This document shows positions 21,296 through 31,342 of a stretch of 64,000 bases of DNA, piece after piece. How positions within the stretch are numbered: position 1 is the stretch's first letter; each line of letters opens with the position of its first letter. A program made the position numbers and the translations under genes. Origin of the DNA: Botryococcus braunii (Eukaryota; Chlorophyta; Trebouxiophyceae); assembly GCA_002005505.1 (NCBI GenBank), contig KV908509.1, positions 41,001-105,000 on the forward strand, in the 5' to 3' direction. The notes beneath the pieces are model-generated. The model did not search any database. It was not told the origin of the DNA and was given only the letters and a program-made list of their open reading frames with translations.

Positions 21296-24200
21296 TTATG
21301 TGTATCTTCTCAAACCTAGTGAATCACGATGACCAACAAACACGGGCTTAGCAAGTGGCTTGGTCATAATGTCAGCCACATTTCGAGCAGATTCCACATA
21401 GAGGATATCTACCTGCCCAAGTGCCATAGCTTCCCTAGCATAGTGGAAGCTTACTGCAACATGCTTTGTGAATTTGGAATAAAGGGGGTTCCGTAAATTG
21501 GCAATGCATCCTTGATTGTCACAGAAAATTTTGACCCTCCAAGGTGCAGCCCCTATCTCTTCCAAGAAGCCCCTAAGCCAGTTGGCTTCCTTCACAATAT
21601 GGCCGGCTGCCATAAACTCGGCTTGCAAAGTTGAGGTAGCAACTGAGCTGTGCTTCTTGCTTCCCCAAACCACGGCACTACCATAGACTGATAGAACATA
21701 GCCAGTGGTGGAATACCTGTGGTCCAGGTCCCCAGCATAGTCGGCATCAACATAGCCTTCTAGCTCAGGCCCCTTTCCACCCAGAGTAAGAGCTAATTCT
21801 CTGGTATCTCTCAAGTACTTCAGCACTCGAATTGCCTCATTCCAGTGTGAGGTAGTGGGTGTCATTCTATACCTTGACAACACTCCAACAGCCTGAGAAA
21901 TGTCAGGCCGGGTCGTATTGGCAATGTATAGGAACGATCCAATTAACTCGCAGTATCGATGACCAGGTGGCAGAGGGGTACCTGCCCCATGTGACATACC
22001 ATCTGAGGACTCGGGTCTGCTGCTAGTCACGAAGTCCTTGGACATGGGGGTATCAACCACACGCCCGTCATCAGCAACGCCAAACTTTTCCACAAGAGCA
22101 TCAATCTTGGGAGTGCAACTCATGGAAATAGTGCCCTGAACTCTATTGCGTAGGACCTGACACCCCAGGAAATCATTCACCTCTCCCAAATCATGGATGG
22201 TGAAGTCCTTCTTCAACAACTCTTTCCCCCACTCAATCTCTGCAACCACTCTGGCAACTATGAGAAGATCATCGACATAAACAAGAATAAAGGACAGATT
22301 ACCATCAGGGGCCCTTCTGATGTATATGCCCGCATCGCTCTTGCACACACTATACCCCGCCACGCTCAACTTGTCGCTCAAGGTCTTGTGCCAAGCCCGT
22401 GGGGCTTGTTTTAGACCGTATAGTGCCTTCCTGAGCTTGCACACAACCCTCGTGTTGCCATTCTCAAATCCTGGTGGTTGGGTCACATAGACCTCTTCCT
22501 CCAACTCCCCATTGAGAAAAGCCGTCTTGATATCCACTTGGTGGATCTCAAGATTCTGTGTGGCAGCCACTGCCAGCACAGCCCTCATTGCCCCATAGCT
22601 GCTGGTGGGTGCAAGTACCTCCCCAACATCTATCCCAGGGATCTGTCTACACCCCTGGGCAACCAATCTCGCTTTAAAGCGAGTAACATTCCCATTGCAT
22701 TTATTTTAGTGGAGAAGATCCAATGGACAGGAATAACTTTCTGTCCATGTGGCCTGTCCACATATTCTAGAACCTCATGGGTATCAAGGGAATCCATCTC
22801 TTCCCTCATTGCTTGTTGCCAAAAATCCCCCTGAGGGGAGCATTGGGCTTCCCTCAGGTTAGATGGCACGTTAACCTTTCCCAGCTTGACATAAGGTACA
22901 TTCTGTACCTTATGCTGAGACTTTGCAGTACTGTCAGCACTCCTGGGACTGTTGTCTTTTATATCCCTCTGATCCTGGTTTTTCTAGAATAAGGTACATT
23001 TTGTACCTTATGTTGAGATCCGGCAGTACAGCCAAAACTGCCAGAGCCCTCCCCAACTCTCTCTCTCTCTCTTGGACTGCCAGACTCATGCGCTCCACCA
23101 TTACAATCTCTCACCTTTCTCAATGCAGGTGGAAGCAGCAGCTCTCTCTCTCTCCTAGACTCACACCTAGGTACACTACTCTGACTTTCCTGACTGCGCC
23201 TATTGTGTCAGACTGCACCCCATAAGCATGATTGGCTCCCAGCTCAAATTGGCTACATGCTTCCCCTGCCGCTGGCACTTCTAGCCCACTACTCTCCTCG
23301 CTAACATCTTCTCCAAGCATAGCCTCCCCTGTCTCAACCTGCCTTTGCAAATCAGGGAGACCTACCAAGGGTGGCTCACTCACAAGTACCTGGCCTGAGC
23401 CAGGGTCATGCATGGGGACCCCTACTGAGTCCGTCCTAGCCTGGCGCTGTTCATAACGCTGATCCCTTGTGAGGGTGGTTACTGGGGGAAGTCTATGTTG
23501 AGACTTCCCCTGGAACCTGACCCCCTCCTTCATCTTCTGCAGTTTGTCCAGTTGCGATTGCGCTTCAGCACCCCCGAGATGAAGATGTCCTAGCACTGAC
23601 CAGGACTGCTGTGAGGTCCCTGAGGTGGCAAGGAAACCATCCTGGCTGCTGGGGGCTCCAGCCACAGGTCCGACTGAGCTCCTCAGCCTGCTGTGGTCCT
23701 CTGGAGGCTGGCAGTGATAGCAGGAGATCCAGTGGGCTTGCACTCCACCACTGGGTCATCCTCTGCTTCCCAAAAATTCACGGGAATGGCTGTTGGTGAG
23801 CTAGGGACATTGAAATTGCCTCCCCTGCCATGCGAGGACGCTCCTGAGAGCCATTGAGGGGATCCAGGTTGCACCTTAGACATACCCACTCTCTCCCCCC
23901 CTCTCAAATGCTCAAGGAATGTAACGTCCCTGCTCTCTTTCCATACACCATAGCCTACGTACACTCGATAGGCCTTAGACTGTGGGCAATACCCAGTGAA
24001 CATGCTTGGAATGGTCTTTGGTCCAAATACAGACTGCTGACCTAGGGGAATGTGAACATGTGCCACACAGCCCCATGTGCGCAAGGAAGCAACATCAGGC
24101 TTTACCCCATAGAACATCTCAGTAGGGGTCAGAGGCCTGCCTGTGGTGGGGCCCACGTTGTAAAGCAGGGTGGCAGACTCCAGTGCCTCCTTCCACAAGG

Positions 24201-24870
24201 AAGGGTCTGCTGCAGCGTGCACCAACAGGGTCCTTGTGCGCTCCTTCAGAGTCCGATTCATGCGCTCAGCAAGTCCATTTTGATGAGGCGTGGATGGAGC
24301 TGAGGTCTCCATTTTAGTGCCCTGCTGAGCACAAAACTCTTTGAACTGCCGATTCAGAAATTCTGTCCCTCTATTAGATCTCACACACTTCACCACTTTC
24401 TCATGAAATGTCTGCCAGTACTTCAAGAGCTCAATGAGGGCCTTGGGAATGACTTCTTTCGACTTCACTGCCAATGAGGCTATCAGATGGGATTTTTCAT
24501 CAACCACAGTAACCCAAAAACGCTCTCCCGTGATGGCAGCTGGTGAAATGGGCCCCACAGCATCCACATGCACTCGATCTAACACACTCTCTGCAGGTCT
24601 AGAGGAAGCTGGAAAGGGGGGGCGACAATGCTTCCCTTGTATGCATGACTCACACTGGGGAGGACACTCTGAGCATGGAGCAAGGGACACATGGATCCCA
24701 GTTACCAGATCTTCGTTGTCCAACCTTGTCATACTCTTAACACCAGGATGACCCAACCTTGCATGCCACAGTAGTCTATCTATACACACGTGTCCTTTCC
24801 TAGCATGATACGAGGCAACATGAGGACTGGATTGTGGCTGCGCAGCATGCTGGCTCTTGACTGGACACAC
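21296..24870 (-). pseudogene. pol: B1 pol: integrase, linker, RT, RNase H; frameshifted
   Basis: From 24870 downward: GAG-pre-integrase (LWHARLGHPG, about 24775) and an integrase core with HVDAVGP and the final E (QNGLAERMNRT). The second catalytic Asp is Asn (RSNRGTEF instead of RTDRGSEF). The linker ORF at 23743-23120 is in another frame and contains ATAAGGTAC palindromes (22890-23010). RT starts at 22869, shifts frame near 22690, and continues as 22666-21296 with motif A QVDIKTAFLNG and YVDD, then RNase H (VDADYAGD). Protein similarity to element A is very high in RT and RNase H. Confidence 0.88.
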
Positions 24871-24900
24871 CCATTCTGAAAAAAAAAACAGCCCTCGCTC

Positions 24901-26545
24901 TCAGGCTATCTGACCAGACCAGCCTGCTGGGCCTTTCATGGTCGTGTACCCACCTGCATTGTCAGTGAGGAATGACGCTCCATCCTGAATGGCTCCTGTG
25001 ACAGAAATCAGATTAGTGTGTGCAGTGGGCACACACTGCACATTATGCATCCAAAACACCTCTTGTCTGGCATCGACCAGACACATAGACCCAGTTGCAA
25101 CTATCCCTCCTTTGGCGTCAGAAGTGGCCAAGTGAAGAGGGAGGGGTTGGGCATGCATGACTGGGTTGTGTAGTAACGACAGATCATTTACAAGGTGCAC
25201 CGATGCACCACTATCTATCAGCCACGAGGTACTGCAAGCCCCATGAGACGTAGGGGTAAGCACATTCAACGAAACGAACATAGGCTCACCAGCACCCGGA
25301 GGAGGTGGTGGTGGGAGATGCCAGCCTGGGAAGAAGGGGAAGATAGTAAACACAGATCCAGCAGCATGTGAGGTTGACACGGGAGGGCCTCCTCTGGATT
25401 GGCCAGCATCCCACCAGCTGGCTTGTTGCTGAGGAGCTCCAGGGCCCCACCACGCAGCTGGGCCCGCACTTGCAGCTTGCATTGTGCCATGTAGAGCTTG
25501 CAGCCTCTTCAGATCCAGGCACTCCCTCCAGAAATGTCCCGTCCTGTTGCAAAAGCGACACGCCAATTCCTCCTTTGGCCTCGTCCAGACCCTCGCCCCC
25601 TGCCTCCAGCGTTGTGAGCAGAAGGGCCATAGGGGGCCTGACCATCAGCAGGTGCTCCAGCTCCCACTCCTGGTGCTGCTCCAGCGCCCGGTGCAGCTCC
25701 AGCGCCTTGGGGAGGCCCATGGATTCCACCCTGAGCTGGCACGGCTGCTGCTGCTGCTGCCACAACTGCTGCAGCTGATGTTGTGACTTGCACTGACTCT
25801 GCCAACGGGATATCCTGGTACTCCAAGTTCTCAATGGCAGTGAGGATCGTCTCCAGCATGTTAAAAAACATGCTGGAGACGATCCTCACTGCCGTTGGGG
25901 TCTGACTTGGCGGAGGTAATTGCCCAAGCGTCGTTCTGCAAGACTGCAGGTAGCCCCTTATACATATACCTGCAGATCTGGCGGTCACCCAGCTGATGGT
26001 TATTGGCCTCCAGGGAGGCGGCAATACTGATGACTCGGTGGCACCATTCTTGCACTGTCTCTCGCTTCACCATGCCTTGTTGGAGCCCCTTGATCCACTT
26101 CTCGTTTATTTCCCTGTACTTCCCTCCAATGCAGCGGTCTGCCATCCACTGAATGAAGTCAAAAGCTCCCCCGCTGTTTGACTTCGTCCTGCCACATGGG
26201 TGGGACAGACTGCAAAATGAAATGTTTTACTGCTGCGTTCTCTGCAGTCCTAGGCATGGCTTTCTGCAACGCTCCCATAGCTCCTTTTTGCATTGCGCAG
26301 GACTCCAGCTCTTCACGCCAGGCCCTGAAATTAGTGCGATCAGCCTTCAGCTGCGTAGACATCTTGGGATTGGAGGAGTTCATTGTGTATGCATACGAGC
26401 TCGCTGCAGTGCCTCGAGTGGTCTGTCTTGACTGTCCAGCTCCTGAGGAGGCTGTGCTGCCTCCTGCTGGTGTTGCCATAGTCTCTGTACTGCTGGGATT
26501 ACTTTCAGAAACCTTGCTTTGAGAACGAGTTTGAGGTCTGGTCAT
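24901..26545 (-). pseudogene. gag: B1 gag and protease, broken by an inverted duplication
   Basis: Gag starts at the ATG at 26543-26545 (MTRPQTRSQSK); its core (FRAWREELESCAMQKG, VPPMWQDE) shifts frame at about 26150-26165 and continues at 26145-25861. There a 27-bp perfect inverted repeat interrupts it (25836-25862 and 25867-25893, four-base centre), which causes a stop. Coding resumes in another frame with an alanine-, glycine- and proline-rich tail, then the zinc knuckle CRFCNRTGHFWREC (about 25560-25519), protease WLIDSGAS (about 25232) and a stop at 24901. It corresponds to B2 31343-32590. Confidence 0.82.
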
Positions 26546-26974
26546 ACACTTTACTTCCTCTCACAGCGTTCAGCCTGACACAGCTGATTTAATCATAACC
26601 TTCCGGCGTACACCACAGCACTTTCAAGTATTCCGCCCTTTCGAGGTCTAGCATGTAACCTTGTGTAGCTTAATATGCAAAGTATTCTTCAGCAATTCAA
26701 TCGCCTGACCACCCGGACCTACTGACGGTCTCACGATAACGACGACGGGTGACAATCTCAGGTCACTTCACGAAAAAAAAAAAAAAAAAAAAAAAAAACT
26801 ACCCAAGAGATTGAAGACTCTGTAGGTGGGCCTTCTGAGTGAATATCCAATTGTTCCTTTTTACTTCTTCTTGCCGTCAGGCGAGTCCGTGGAAAACCCA
26901 GTACAGATGCATCCGATGATGACATGCACTCCTGTCTGCCCTTGGCTCAGCTGGAAGGGCGTGGGCCCATAACT
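26546..26974 (-). other. B1 leader with 26-base A tract and primer-binding site
   Basis: Non-coding leader between the 5' LTR and gag. AGTTATGGGCCCAC at 26961-26974 (sense, next to the LTR) is the anticodon-arm primer site with one change. A homopolymer of 26 A on the plus strand lies at 26773-26798 (T26 in the sense strand). No ORF is seen. Confidence 0.7.
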
Positions 26975-27342
26975 TGTAAAAGGTTATGGGCAGTGGCGTA
27001 TCCTGTAAGCAAACAGACAGGTCGTAAGTTCGTGCCTCTCAAGCTACAGTCCTCGACGACTGTCTGCTCTTTAGACACATGCAATTACATGAACAAGACT
27101 GGCATCCTTATGTGCCCAGTATCTTTCCAAACCAGTTGCTTGACTATGCGGTGATCGCAGCTTTAATAGTCCTTTCACACTAACGCGTAATCTAGATCAG
27201 ATTGTACCTTATGTTCGAAATCGTCCACAATCTAACGTGTCTCAAGGTACCTTATGTTCTCAATGGACCCATATCCTAAAAGTGCACATCTGAAGATCAT
27301 TTAAAGCACAAGGCATTCAATAATAATGTTCAGAACTCAACA
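26975..27342 (-). repeat. B1 5' LTR, short form (368 bp), one repeat unit
   Basis: Same start and end as the 3' LTR, but a single unit (27002-27137) lies between U3 and U5. It lacks one unit plus the spacer, 332 bp. The TATA-like TATTAAAG region is kept (around 27162-27169 on the plus strand). Confidence 0.92.
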
Positions 27343-28114
27343 AGATTCATCAGGTGGATGTCAAGACGGCTTTTCTAAATGGATAGCTGGCGGAAGAAGT
27401 GCATGTGACACAACCTCCTGGGTTTGAAAATGGTGGTCGCAATACAGTGTGCCGGCTGAAGAAGGCACTGTATGGCCTGAAGCAGGCCCCACGTGCCTGG
27501 CTCAAGACCCTTAATGACAAGCTGGAAGTCATGGGGTATGAGGTGTGTAAGAGTGATGCTGGAGTGTACGTGAGATGCTCTGAGGATGGTGGTAAATTGT
27601 ATGTGCTGATTTATGTGGATGATCTTCTGATTGTATCCAAGGGCATTTCAGAGGTTGAGAGAGTGAAAGAGCTTCTCAAGAAAGAATTCACCGTCCATGA
27701 CCTCGGGGCGGTGAAGGATTTCTTGGGTTGTCAAGTGTTGAGAGATAGAGAGAAAGGGTTGATCTCCCTGAGCTGCATTCCCAAAATAGATGCACTCGTG
27801 GAGAAGGTTGGTCTGGATCTTGAGTCAGTTGGGCCTGACACCCCAATGACAAAAGATCTTGTGATGTCCCAGATGCCTGCGCCTAAGGATGGGAGTGATA
27901 GTATTGATGCTGGGAGTGTACTGCCTCCTGGACACCGATACTGTGAGCTAGTTGGGTCACTGCTTTATATAGCTAATACCACCCGTCCCGATATAGCTCA
28001 GGCTGTGGGAGTGCTTTCGAGGTACCGTATGTCTTCTACAACAGCACATTGGAACGAGGCTATCCGTGTGCTGAAATACCTCAAGGAAACCCGAGACCTG
28101 GTTCTGATCCTAGG
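27343..28114 (+). pseudogene. pol: C0 RT, middle part
   Basis: Follows B1 (TSD AGATT at 27343-27347). Motif A QVDVKTAFLNG is present and directly followed by an in-frame TAG (about 27385). Open coding then continues from about 27399 with ALYGLKQAPRAW, YVDDLLIVSK and the RT-RNase H connection (ANTTRPDIAQAVGVLSRY), until G inserted after CTAGG (28110-28114). Confidence 0.88.
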
Positions 28115-28354
28115 TGTTAGGGAGGATCCGGCGGAAGAGTTTAGGAAAGAAACGCAAGATAGTTACAAAGGAGCAACCGCCCAGACCACCTTCCACGTCC
28201 AAGTCCCTTTCCCATAATATATGCTATATTCTAGTCTAACTCTAATTAACACACGTAACACCCTCCTTCCTACTCCACCGTGCTTCGTCCCATAAGGGCG
28301 CGTCACGCCGCGACAGAGATCCGGCGTTACGACTGTACCGGAATCCCTCTAACA
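28115..28354 (-). repeat. G 3' LTR (240 bp)
   Basis: On the plus strand it runs TGTTAGGG to CTCTAACA. It is followed by the sense tract AAGGGGGGGAGGG and a hairpin at 28371-28390. Confidence 0.92.
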
Positions 28355-28451
28355 CCCTCCCCCCCTTATTCTTTGGCCGTCCCGGCAAAGAAGAGTGAGG
28401 AGACTAACTAGTCCTAGCCCTCGGTGGTCTTGTCTGACGTCCCCAGCTCCA

Positions 28452-28975
28452 GGTCAGACCCCGATACCAGATGTAGTAGAATGCACGAGTTAGAGAGAAT
28501 TTCCAAGTTGTGAGAGACAGAGAGACAAGGCTGAGAGACAAGGCCGGATGGCCGACAAGTTGGACGCTCTTTCCAATTACAAGTAACCCCCACCTCACGG
28601 AGCTTCCACTCCCTACTTGTGGCCTACTAAGCTTCCAAATTACCTGAGTGCGTGTCTTCCCGTGGCTTACGTCTCTATCCGTTCCTTCCCGTGGTTCGTG
28701 ATCGTGTGTTCACGTTCCTCCAATGGTAGCGCACTAGTCCACTAAACCTCTACAATAATATCTAGAAAATATCCTAGAATCCTACTATGAGAGTAACGTC
28801 CATAACTATCCAATGGAATTCGACGGCTAGGAAGCCAAGGCTAGACGCTAGGCACGTGCGTACTCGCGTTGCTCGTACGACATGTGCACCACATGTGCGC
28901 CTAGGCTAGGGGGTAAGGGAAATGTCCAGAAATGCCGCGAATCCCTACATTCCATCACATCATCCCCCCCTTAAT
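28452..28975 (-). repeat. Inner LTR of another gypsy family inside G, with PBS and polypurine tract
   Basis: A 491-bp segment (28472-28962), sense TGATGTGATGG to TTCTACTACA. It is preceded by a polypurine tract (28963-28975) and a 7-bp hairpin (28978-28984 with 28989-28995, loop TCCT on the plus strand), and followed by TGGTATCGGGGTCTGACC as primer site (28452-28469). This polypurine tract-LTR-PBS order is that of a one-LTR circle or tandem junction. Confidence 0.65.
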
Positions 28976-29269
28976 TCCTGCATGTCCTCATGCAGCCACA
29001 TACACACATACAGTAGACCACAATTATAAGGGAATGGTCGTCACCGAACGGCCCATCCACCAGCGCCGTTAGACCCTTGCCGAATGGGTTACATTAGGGT
29101 CCCCGCCTCCAAGTTATTCCCCTATCATCCCAAGCAATTGACTAAAGCGTCCATTTTTTTTTAATTTATTTATTAGGTGTGCTTTATTCCATTCCTAAGT
29201 ACAATACTGTACGATACGACACGGTACGATAAATTACGATAAATTACGGCGAACTACGACGAACGTTCG

Positions 29270-29401
29270 CCTTATTCCTTTCGAACTATCCAAGTCCGCC
29301 AATAATTTTTTGCTGAAATAGGCTACCGGCCTATCATTCTGCAGTAAGATAGCCCCTACCCCTACATCACTGGCATCGGAAATGACCTTGAGCTCAAAGG
29401 C
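29270..29401 (-). pseudogene. pol: RNase H fragment of a gypsy element inside G
   Basis: The minus strand encodes FELKVISDASDVGVGAILLQ and PVAYFSKKL, the start of a Ty3/gypsy RNase H, matching N (VISDASDYGLGAVLLQ). It starts at the G LTR boundary without a primer site, so sequence from the PBS through RT was deleted. Confidence 0.8.
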
Positions 29402-29641
29402 TGTTAGGGAGGATCCGGCGGAAGAGTTTAGGAAAGAAACGCAAGATAGTTACAAAGGAGCAACCGCCCAGACCACCTTCCACGTCCAAGTCCCTTTCCC
29501 ATAATATATGCTATATTCTAGTCTAACTCTAATTAACACACGTAACACCCTCCTTCCTACTCCACGGTGCTTCGTCCCATAAGGGCGCGTCACGCCGCGA
29601 CAGAGATCCGGCGTTACGACTGTACCGGAATCCCTCTAACA
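29402..29641 (-). repeat. G 5' LTR (240 bp)
   Basis: Direct repeat of 28115-28354, followed by the TSD CTAGG. Confidence 0.92.
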
Positions 29642-30130
29642 CTAGGTGGAAAAGAAACAGAGTTGGAGGGATATGTGGATGCTGATTACGGTGGTGATCA
29701 AGACCACCGGTTTTCCACCACTGGTTTTGTCCTCACAGTGTTTGCAGGTGCAATTGTGTGGGGAAGCAAAAAGCAATCTGCTGTGGCCACTTCCACAGTA
29801 GAGGCCGAATTCATGGCAGCAAGTGCTGTGGTGAAGGAAGCCAATTGGCTGAGGGGATTCCCGGAGGAAATTGGAGTGTTACCATGGATGGTGAAGATCC
29901 GTTGTGATAACCAAGGGTGCATCAACCACCTCAGGAATCCGGTGTACTCTAAACATACAAAGCACGTTGCAATCAGATGTCACTTTGCACGTGAAGCTAT
30001 TGCAAAGGGGCAGGTTGACTTCAAATATATTCAATCTGCCAGAAATGTGCCTGACATCTTCACCAAGCCACTAGTGAGATTAGTGTTTCAGGGCCATCGA
30101 GACTCACTTGGACTTGCCAAGTTCTTGTGA
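29642..30130 (+). pseudogene. pol: C0 RNase H and pol end
   Basis: Resumes exactly where 28114 stopped: LGGKETELEGYVDADYGGDQDHRF, then the copia RNase H to the stop (GLAKFL, stop 30128-30130), as in C1. The frame is open in this part. Confidence 0.9.
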
Positions 30131-30148
30131 GGAAACGGCAAGGGGAAG

Positions 30149-30204
30149 TGTTGTGATATATATGTGTTTTGTGCCTTTCCCTCAGAGGAGTAATAGTGGC
30201 TATT
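30149..30204 (+). repeat. C0 3' LTR, first 56 bp
   Basis: After the tract AAGGGGAAG the LTR starts TGTTGTGATATATATG. CCTTTCCCTCAGAGGAGTAA matches the C1 LTR start region. It stops at CTATT (30200-30204), the TSD of B2, and continues at 45482. Confidence 0.88.
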
Positions 30205-30905
30205 TGTTGAGTTCTGAACATTATTATTGAATGCCTTGTGCTTTAAGTGATCTTCAGGTGTGCACTATTAGGATATGGGTCCATTGAAAACGTAAGGTAC
30301 CTTGAGACACGTTAGGTTGTGGACGCTTTCGAACATAAGGTACAATCTGATCTAGATTACGCGTTAGTGTGAAAGGACTATTAAAGCTGCAATCACCGCA
30401 CAGTCGAGCAACTGGTTTGGAAAGATACTGGGCACATAAGGATGCCAGTCTTGTTCACTCAGTTGCATGTGTCTAAAGAGCAGACAGTCGTCAAGGACTG
30501 TAGCTGGAGAGGCACGAACTTACGACCTGTCTGCTTGCTTACAGGTGCGGTGACGCAGGGTGTGTATTAGTAATGTGTTCATGTTTGATTGCTTGTTTGT
30601 AAGTGAACCATCTTATTGTACAATCAAGCCTCCCAAACAGCTAAGGAACGGAGTCTTGATTGAGTATAGGAAGGTACTTGCTTTCAGCCGTCAGGAGCTT
30701 ATCCGTGTGTAGATGCTCATTGACAGATCAACGTGTAATGGAACTGGTTTGGAAAGATACTGGGCACATAAGGATGCCAGTCTTGTTCACTCAGTTGCAT
30801 GTGTCTAAAGAGCAGACAGTCGTCAAGGACTGTAGCTGGAGAGGAACGAACTTACGACTTATCTGCTTGCTTACAGGGGAAGCCGATTGCCCATAACCTT
30901 TTACA
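30205..30905 (+). repeat. B2 5' LTR (701 bp)
   Basis: TGTTGAGTTC to CCTTTTACA. A 136-bp unit is at 30410-30545 and 30742-30877 (period 332, three differences). TATTAAAG at 30379-30386 lies 31 bp before unit 1. Unit 1 ends TTGCTTACAG|GTGCGG; unit 2 ends TTGCTTACAG|GGGA. The end of U5, GCCCATAACC, can pair with the primer site GGTTATGGGC across a 7-base loop. Confidence 0.93.
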
Positions 30906-30920
30906 GGTTATGGGCCCACG
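30906..30920 (+). promoter_or_regulatory. B2 primer-binding site, initiator tRNA-Met anticodon arm
   Basis: GGTTATGGGCCCACG directly after the LTR, the same half-tRNA site as in C1. The remaining leader to 31342 has no ORF. Confidence 0.82.
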
Positions 30921-31342
30921 CCCTTCCAGCTGAGCCAAGCAAAAGCAGGAGTGAAGGTCGTCTACGGATGTGTCAGACGTAAGCGGCAACAAAGGAGCTC
31001 GAGCACGGCGCAGCGGCGCAAGGGAACTCTAGTGTACCACGACCATTATCTTACTCACCGTTTACCTTTCTGTGAAATTCATTGAACTTTTAGCTGTGCT
31101 TTATCATCCATCGACGTTGTCTAGAAGCACTGAGTGAGTCGGGCCGGACTCCGGCGCAAACTTCTGAGGGGAAGATATCTGCTACTACTGTGCAAGATTG
31201 GCTGGTACATTTCCATGACATGGAGGGAATTGTAGTGTATTGTTGCATTCCATAAGTTCATGAGTAAGCTTGGCTGGTGAAGTGACTATAGTATGACAAA
31301 AAAGGGCAAAGAAAAGAAAAGGAAAGTACCAGTGAAACAGCA

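Larger units (their letters stand above)
20576..27342 (-). mobile_element. B1, copia element (alpha-2), unequal LTRs, TSD AGATT
   Basis: A minus-strand alpha-family element of 6767 bp with TSD AGATT at 20571-20575 and 27343-27347. The 3' LTR (20576-21275) is 700 bp with two repeat units. The 5' LTR (26975-27342) is only 368 bp with one unit, a difference of 332 bp, exactly one period. A primer-binding site of the anticodon-arm type and a polypurine tract are present. Coding sequence is broken by several frameshifts and an inverted duplication in gag. Confidence 0.92.
28115..29641 (-). mobile_element. G, short gypsy deletion derivative, TSD CTAGG
   Basis: LTRs of 240 bp at 28115-28354 and 29402-29641 (one difference at most noted) and TSD CTAGG at 28110-28114 and 29642-29646. 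Sense order: LTR, an RNase H fragment directly abutting it, an inner polypurine tract and hairpin, a second LTR of another family (28472-28962), a primer site (28452-28469), then a hairpin, polypurine tract (28355-28369) and the outer LTR. There is no gag, RT or integrase, so it moved with help from another element. Confidence 0.85.

Noticed and set aside
26773..26798. A26 tract as the poly(A) tail of a LINE or processed gene
   Set aside because: It lies within the continuous leader of B1 between primer site and gag, without TSD or retroposed sequence.
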